In this document: positions 57,418 to 64,000 of the stretch, piece after piece
Numbering within the stretch: the first letter of the stretch is position 1
How the letters are laid out: every line of letters starts with the position of its first letter
NCBI GenBank assembly: GCA_973895155.1
Contig: OZ316892.1
Span: forward strand, 18,848,001-18,912,000
Reading direction: 5' to 3'
DNA: 64,000 nt
DNA from: Marsupella aquatica
Taxonomy: Eukaryota > Marchantiophyta
The notes under the pieces: model-generated
Told to the model about the DNA's origin: nothing
The model's input: only the letters and a program-made list of their open reading frames with translations
The model's database searches: none
Made by a program: the position numbers and the translations under genes

Positions 57418-60400
57418 ATGGCTCCAAGGTTGCCTCTTCACAACCCATTTAGGATTAGGCATCATGATTCTAAATTGTGGATGCGTGAACAAGCCCGGGC
57501 CGCCCAAGGTAGGAGTAGGAGGATGAGATGCCCATGCACACAGTGCCAAGGATTCAAGTCGTTGAGTTTGAATACTGTGCACCTTCACCTGTTGCGGCAT
57601 GAAAGGCACCCTCGATGGAGGGTTTGGAATGTACCAGCAGAAGAAGACTCCTCTGATGAAGAGTGGAGAGCTGACTTTGTGGATTCTAATACAGCTAGGC
57701 GTAGAGACTACGTAGAGCAGGACATAGACTGTGCAGAGGATGGTCCTGGGGTCCAACATGAGAACGTGGATGACCAAGATGGAGATGGAGAGGCAGTCAC
57801 TGAGGACGGTGGGATGGATGTCCCAAGAATGGTTCAAGAGATTTTTGAAGACCTTGATGCTTTTTACGACACAGTGGAATCAGAAGAGGACAATGAACCA
57901 CAGCCACACATTGGCGACGGCCAAGCTGAACCTGACTTTGACATTGGGGAAGGTGCAGCAGAGAGGGAGTGGGTGTTTGGGGGCCCAAAACACATCAAAG
58001 AAGCTTGCATTCCTATCTACGAGGGGTCGAACTGCTCCAAGCTGGGTTTTGTCGTGTTGTTGTTGAACATCTGTGGCAATCACAATGTTCCCAATATATT
58101 TGTGACAGAGTTGTTGACCTTCCTGCGCCGAAATGTGTTACCAGATGGTAATTCAATTCCAAAAAATATGTACGAGGCTAGGAAATTGATGTCTAACCTT
58201 GGGCTGAACTATGTGTCTATTGACGCATGCCCTGATGGGTGTGTTCTCTTTCGCAAAGAGCATGCAGATAAATTGACATGCCCTCATTGTGGTAAGCACA
58301 GGTACAAGAATGTAGGGAAATGTACACACCCTGCCAAGGTTCTTCGTCATTTTCCTCTCATTCCTAGACTACAACGTCTGTTTAGATGCCCTGCCATTTC
58401 CAAGCTGATGACATGGACTCCTGATAACAAGAGCAGTGATGGCCTGCAGCGTCACATTGGAGATTCCAACCATTGGAAATTTGTTGATGAGAGGTGGCCA
58501 CAGTTTGCTGCAGAGAAGCGGAACTTTAGATTTGGTCTATCACTGGATGGAGTAAACCCATTTGGAGACAAAAACAACCGTTATTCATGTTGGCCGGTTA
58601 CGCTGCTAAATTACAACCTTCCCCCATGGATGACTACAAAGAGGTTTTTTGTCATGATGGTGCTGTTAATCCCTGGACCAGCTTCTGTGACCGAGCAATT
58701 CATAGATATCATGTTGGCTCCAGCAGTGGAAGAGTGGAAGACTTTGTGGATAGAAGGGGTGTTAACCCATGATGTTCTGAAGGGGCTTCTTCGACCCAGC
58801 CCCTTTAGACTGCATGCAATTTGTTTGCTGGATATAGCAGATTACCCAGGCCATGGCATCATATCTGGACGAGTGACAAAGGGCTATGTGGGGTGCACAC
58901 CATGTGGGAAAAATGTGACAAGTGAGTGGTCGCATGCCCTGCACAATATGAAATTTCAGGGGCATAGAAGGTATCTGCCTGTTGATCATCCTTACAGGCA
59001 CACACGGTCTCAAATTGCACACTTCAACAACAAAACAGAGCTTCGTGGCCCACCACAGAGGGTCACCAGAGAGCAAGTCCTGAGGTGGGCAGCCAGGAAG
59101 GCTGATTGGGACAAGAGAAGTGCCACTGATCGAGAACCTGAGGATCGAGTGGTGAAACACGGTGTGAAAAGACAGACCTTGATGGACTTGGAGTTGGAGT
59201 ACTGGAGGGTAATGTACTTAGCCTCCAGCCCCTGTATGATTGCAATTTTAGATTGGAGCAATGGTGGATTGATGTTGGTTACAATCCTCCTATGTGGTTA
59301 ATTAGTGTTTCTGTTGTTGAATTCTTTGCTTTGTGGAGTGCAGGAATTCGAGCCCAGCAAACACAATGTGGACGTCATGCACATTGAGAAAAATATTTGT
59401 GAGAGCTTGCTGAAGTTCTTGTCGGGTGAGAAAGATACAGGAGCAGTACGAGCTGATATGCAACAGAAGGGGATTCGCCCTCACCTTTGGTTGAAGCCCC
59501 ATGCAAGCAATCCCAATGTACTTCTCAAGTTCCAAGCTCCCTATGTGTGTACACAGGATGAATGGAAGACATTCTTGTATAGATTGAGCTGTCTGAAAGT
59601 GCCCTCTGGCTATGCTGGTGCCTTCAAGAAGCATATTACAAAGAATAAACTTGGCAGTATGAAAACACATGACTACCATGTGTTGATGCAGCACATTCTG
59701 CCCCTATGCCTCAGAGGTCTCATGCAGAAACCAGTCCGTAATGTCATTCTTTGACTGTGCAATGTATTTCGCCGTATATGTGTGAAAGTGTGGGATCCCC
59801 AAGGATTGGAGCAGTTGAAGCAGGATGCTGCTTATGTCCTCTGTGACTTGGAGATATACTTCCCCCCTGCTTTCTTTGATGTTATGACTCATCTCCTAAT
59901 CCATGTGGTAGAAGAGCTAGGGCAGTATGGGCCAGTCAGTACCAGATGGATGTACCCTATGGAGCGATACATGAAGTTGTTGAAAGGTCATGTGAGAACA
60001 TACTACAGGCCAGAGGCTTCCATGGCATTGGGGTACATTAAGGATGAGACGTTGGGATTCCTAACAGAGTACATGGCTGGGTCTGGTGAAGCTATGACAA
60101 GAGTTTGGAAATCTGGTGAAGATGATGGAGTGAGTGGCGAGGTTGTTGAAGGTGTGGGACGTGCTGTTCAGCTGCCTGTTGCGATTTGAGACAAGGCTCA
60201 TTCATATGTGCTGGCAAACACAGAGCCTATGCAACCATGGTGGAGGTGAGTGATTGAATTGACTTGCCTTTGTTGTGATGCTTCTTGTCTGTTCCAAGGG
60301 TGATCTTAGGTTGTCATGTGTTGTTTAGACCTAACTATGCCTGTACCTCATATTGCAGGGAATATGATATGCAAAAAGCTGCACACTCTGGGCAGCAGGA

Positions 60401-61118
60401 TCCCTTCCCACAGTTCGAGCAGTGGATTCGGGTGACAATTTGAGAGCATAGTAGACATCACCCAGATATGGAGAAGGATTTGTATCTTCTATCTGTGCCA
60501 CCACGATTGTCTATTCTGACCTACAAACGGATGAGAGCTTATGGAAATCATTATCGAGTGAGGGATGAGCAGGGTGACCATTGTGTATCATATGATTGTG
60601 GTTTGATTTCTGTGTTTGAGCAGAGAACCTCTGAAGAACAGAGGGGGTGGATGAAGATGGGTTACGTGGGGGAGTTGACCGACATTTGGGTGTTGAATTA
60701 TGGTAACACAAGTGTCCCAGTGATATTGATGAAGGGATCATGGGTGAAATCAGAGTGGCAGAGACCAAGGGCCACCATGAAGCGTGATCATGATGGGTTC
60801 TTGTTGGCCAATTTTAGGTCCAGAGTACCAGAATGGTCTGAGCCTTTTGTTTTCCCTAGCCAAGTTGAACAGGCTTTCTTTGCAGATGTGGAGGAGTCAC
60901 ATGGCTGGAGGGTGGTATGCCATAGCCAAGCACGGAACAGGCGGATGGATGGAAGTAAAGTAGAGTTCAGTTTGGATGACCATGCTGCATTCGAGCATCC
61001 TAGTCATGAGACTGTACTTCCAACTCGGGCAGGGACTGACTACATCCCCTTAACATTGAGAGAGACATATGATGAACCTGGGCAAATGGAATATGATGAG
61101 GTTGATGATTTGCAATAG
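57418..61118 (+). pseudogene. Tnp2-type CACTA transposase, three exons, three in-frame TGA codons
   Basis: Exons 57418-59208, 59344-60245 and 60359-61118 join in frame by GT/AG sites (1151 codons). Residues ~35-70: transposase-associated zinc motif (CPCTQCQGFKSL...LHLLRHERHPRW). ~240-560: Tnp2 core with LSLDGVNPFG, WPVTLLNYNLPPWM, FVMMVLLIPGP, GCTPCGK and GHRRYLPVDHP; then NVDVMHIEKNICESLL. Exon 2 has DUF4218 (IYFPPAFFDVMTHLLIHVVEEL, RWMYPMERYMKLLKGHV). Exon 3 has DUF4216 (DCGLISVFEQ, GYVGELTDIWVLNY, PFVFPSQVEQAFF). It cuts and pastes CACTA elements at their CACTA termini. Stops at 59752, 60187 and 60441 are all TGA, at places where arginine CGA fits; no frameshift was seen. As written it cannot make a full protein without readthrough. 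Confidence 0.88.
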
Positions 61119-61295
61119 GCAACAGCTGGCGATTGGCAAGTATGAGGTTGAGGATGACTACCTGCACAGAGTCACAGAACGGGAATTGCTGCCTGGAATG
61201 ATGTTTAGGATAGTTGGATATGCATGAAATTGATTGATACTTTGAATTTAGTGTGCTGATTCTCCCTGTTTGGTTGTGGGTGCTGTGCAGAAGCT
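61119..61295. promoter_or_regulatory. Intergenic gap between Tnp2 and the TNPA-like gene
   Basis: 177 bp without a frame. A TTCTCCCTGTTTGG-rich tract ending in GTGCAG at 61286-61291 could be an acceptor, so the TNPA-like gene may have an upstream exon or be spliced from the Tnp2 transcript, as in En/Spm where the two products share a pre-mRNA. That parallel is from known En/Spm biology; splicing here is not shown. Confidence 0.35.
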
Positions 61296-64000
61296 ATGGG
61301 GGAAGAGGGTGATGACATGGAGACAGACATGGGGCTTGGAGAGTGGGGTGAAGAGGAAAGATTGGATATGGATGGAGACCCAGATGCAGGGGGCTCACAG
61401 AAAAATGCACCTGTGCAAGATGCACAGGGCCCTCATCAAGTCCCAGGTAGGTGGGCAGCTAGAGAGAAATCACATAATCCATACCCTAGAAGGGGCCAGA
61501 GTTATTGGCAAGGGACGCCTGATAATTATGATGATGACTATGATGGAGCAGAAGATGGATGGGATGAATATGAACACCCAGAGCGTGGTAGAGACGGGTA
61601 CAGAGGGCAATGGAAAGGTGAGGAGGATGATTGGACAAGTAAGTGCCTTGTGCTAGTGATTTTGTGATGGTAGTAGAGATTTAGCTCAATATGCACTTAT
61701 CTGATGTGTAGCTAGGGCAAAGAGTTTATCTTACAGGTCCATGAGTGTGGCATGTACCTGTTGGTATGCAGACTCTGATTGGGACAATCACGAAAACAAC
61801 AAAGGCCATCCACGTTCAGATAGGAGGCAATCATTCACAGGCGGGAGAAATGCCCCTAATTCATCAAGACAAAGCAATAGGACAGGTGGTCCAGAACCAT
61901 CTATGCGCCAAGGGAGAGGTAACTTGGTCATTGCAGAATTGCTCTGAAGTCCACTGTATATTTGGCAGCGGGATTTATGATTCATACTTACCTAATGTAA
62001 GTGACTGTAAATGGATCCTGTAAATGTGCAGGGACTCCAGGGAGGTTTGGACAATGCAATCCAGGCCGTGGGGGGAGATCAGGCCGTGGAGGGATCCCAG
62101 GCCGTGGGGGGACACCAGGCCGTGGAGGGACACCTAGTAGCGCTTCAGGGATCACCAAGGCAGGAGATAGTAACAAATTTGGTAAAGTAGAAGTGAATTC
62201 CGAAGGTTGGATAACTCCCACATGTGATGGTAAGAACCGTTGGCATTCTGACCTAAGAGGAGAAGTATTGCGTTGGTTAGATTTGAGCATTACAGAGTTT
62301 AGGAGTCAGAACAAAGCTGATTGGGCTGCTATCTGCAAGGACATTCTTGAACGGTGGGAGTATGTTGGTAATGATGGTAAGGGCCCAGTTGAAGATTGCA
62401 TATCAGATTATGCAATGAGGATTTTGAAACAAGAGAGGCATAGGTTGAAAAGGATGTGGATAGACAATGGTTCTAACAGGAGAATGCCACCACCCCCATC
62501 ATTGGAACTGGATCAATGGACACAGTTAATCAAAGGGTTCATGTCGGAGGCTGGACAGAGCAAGAGTGAACTGATGTCAAATGCTCGAGGCAAAGTGAAA
62601 CACCTTTCACAGGCTGGGAGAGGAAGTTATGCTCCAGTGAAAGAACAATTGGTAAGGCAGTGACATGCCTGATAGTAAGCCTCAAACTTATCATCTTGCT
62701 ACCATTATTACATTTTCATTGACAATCAACACTTGGTTTCATTCATATGTATGTTGATGTGGACTGCAGAAGAAATTGACAGGTGAAGAACCATCAGCAC
62801 AAGAAGTGAGAGAGGAGTTCATGAAACAAAGGAGTGAGGTGACAAGTGTAACTTCCAAACAGGTGATTATGTTGTAATTCTGTATGTTCTGTGACTATTT
62901 GGCCTTGAGCATCAGAAAGAAATGTAGTAGGAAGTAAGCAACCAGTTCTTGGGGACAGTTATCTGAGATATGTAAGCTGTGTTATGACAGGGAACTGTTA
63001 CAACTCTCACAGAGATGTGTGAACGGTTGAAGTCATTAGAGTGTGGACTCCCTCGAGTGGAAAGTAAATTGGCTGATCGTTTGGATATTGTGGAGGCATC
63101 TGTAGCGAACCTTCTTGCATCAGTGGAATCTAATTTCAAGCTTGTGATTGAAAAATTGGGTGGTTCCCAACCAAACAATGAGGGCAACATTGTACAAAGT
63201 GTGCCCTTGTTAACAAAAAAGGGAATTGGCAATCTGACACAGGTATGGAAATGACACCGGCCCATTGTTCATTGTGTCCTATGTTCAAATGTTAGAAGTA
63301 AGTTTTCATGAATTGAGTGAATGGTTTGAATGCAGGAAGAGTGGAGGCAGAGAAGGACCCTGTAATCAGTAAGCAAAAGGGCAAGAAGGTTGCTGAGACA
63401 GGTAACCTGCTATGATCCAGTACATTACATTTGAAAAGTGCATGGAGTTTTGTGAAGCTTAAGCCGGTTGGAGGTAATCTTTTCTGTAAGAACTGGTTGG
63501 ATGAACTGGGATCTGAAGTGACATCATGATTGATGTATCAGGTGATTCAAAGAGCAATAATGAAGAAGATGTGCCCAGTGCCTCAGTGACCATAGCCAAG
63601 GAGGTATCAGGTAAGCTGATGCTTTAAATTCCTCTATATGAATGTTGAGCAACAATTCAGTGGTTAATAGATTCAACGTGAATATTGTGGTGTGTTTATT
63701 GATCAACAGAAGCAGACATGGAGCATATGGCAATGGCAAAGAAGGGGAAGAAGGCTGTTCATAATGGTAAGGAGATAGTGACAACTTTGTGGTTGGTGAC
63801 ATGTACATTTAGCACATGTGATGAGTGATTGACTTATGTTGGACATGACACTGAATTGTAGTTGATGCAGAGTTGACAGACTCTCAACCAAGTGGGAGTA
63901 GGGTGAAGCGACGTCGAAACTTGGGAGCAACATTGGATGCAAGTAAGATTGTAGATGCTTCAATTGAAGCAAGTACAATGTTGGCAGATACTGAGATGAT
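61296..64000 (+). CDS. TNPA-like accessory transposition protein (3' part beyond window)
   Basis: At least nine exons with good GT/AG sites: about 61296-61640 (acidic N-terminus), 61772-61909 (NHENNKGHPRSDRR), 62032-62650 (Gly/Arg-rich, then a Transposase_24-type domain with ITEFRSQNKADW and ERWEYVGNDGKGP), 62771-62861, 62992-63240 (coiled coil MCERLKSLE...LASVE), 63337-63401, 63542-63609, 63711-63765 and from 63862 on (SQPSGSRVKRRRN, IVDASIEAST). Phases agree wherever checked and no stop was met. The last exon should continue into the DUF8039-like domain seen at 44160-44460. In En/Spm, TNPA binds subterminal repeats and pairs the ends for TNPD; the same role is inferred. Lys/Arg tracts look like nuclear localisation signals. 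Confidence 0.75.

Larger units (their letters stand above)
41607..64000 (+). mobile_element. Outer CACTA element carrying cargo genes (3' end beyond window)
   Basis: It begins at 41607 with CACTAGTAGAAACCGGGG followed by the subterminal sequence shared with 9890 and 50106 (complement). It runs on the plus strand through a leader (41607-43332 and 50110-52489, separated by the nested element) and then ORF A, ORF B, a PHD gene, a BRCT gene, an F-box-like gene, Tnp2 transposase and a TNPA-like gene. The 3' end lies past 64000; from the shorter copies about 2 kb are missing. It is inserted in the coding sequence of the minus-strand methyltransferase at 41606. It is nearly complete and splice sites are intact, but the transposase has three in-frame TGA codons. 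The three bases before 41607 are GAC; the partner duplication is out of view. Confidence 0.85.

Overview
This window reads as nuclear DNA of a land plant, most likely a seed-free lineage (bryophyte, lycophyte or fern). The evidence is exons bounded by GT/AG introns, an SKP1-like gene, an SmE fragment of plant type, CACTA (En/Spm) transposons, a LINE, a Helitron fragment, and large transposase-like and DNA-methyltransferase-like proteins that I associate from memory with non-flowering plants. The species is inferred, not proven. Almost every recognisable gene is part of a mobile element or has been broken by one.

Layout. About 956-9890 (minus strand) is an internally deleted CACTA element that keeps the 3' part of its coding region, carries a captured SmE (spliceosomal Sm protein) sequence, and was later hit by a 328-bp MITE. 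9891-19650 holds a transposase-like C-terminal fragment, a decayed MITE relative, an SKP1-like gene with a TATA box, several small direct and inverted repeats, and one long unrecognised ORF. 19930-21290 is a 5'-truncated LINE. 21291-26500 is mostly decayed, possibly LTR-retrotransposon, sequence. 26596-30654 (minus) is a DUF7869-like transposase gene with DUF8039-like repeats, split by a second copy of the same MITE, next to a 75-bp palindrome-containing tandem array. 32345-38807 (plus) resolves into one five-exon gene joining a ParB-like region, a permuted beta-class amino-methyltransferase-like region and an FCP1/NIF-type HAD phosphatase; its introns are filled with GC-rich perfect hairpins. 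39999-41606 (minus) is a second, related methyltransferase gene whose 5' part was cut off by a CACTA insertion.

41607 to beyond 64000 is that outer CACTA element. A second, non-autonomous CACTA (43333-50106, 3-bp target duplication CTT) sits inside its 5' leader. The outer element carries, in order on the plus strand, two conserved unknown ORFs, an EDM2-like PHD-finger gene, a two-BRCT gene, an F-box-like gene, the Tnp2 transposase (Tnp2, DUF4218 and DUF4216 regions over three exons) and a multi-exon TNPA-like gene whose last exons, by comparison with the other copies, encode a DUF8039-like domain past the window edge. The chromatin/ubiquitin-type cargo in front of the transposase is the most unusual system here.

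A recurring pattern is that the long genes are interrupted mainly by in-frame TGA codons where the flanking frame stays open. All are consistent with CGA to TGA changes at CpG, as expected from deamination of methylated transposon DNA. Domain names come from motif recognition by eye; no database search was possible.
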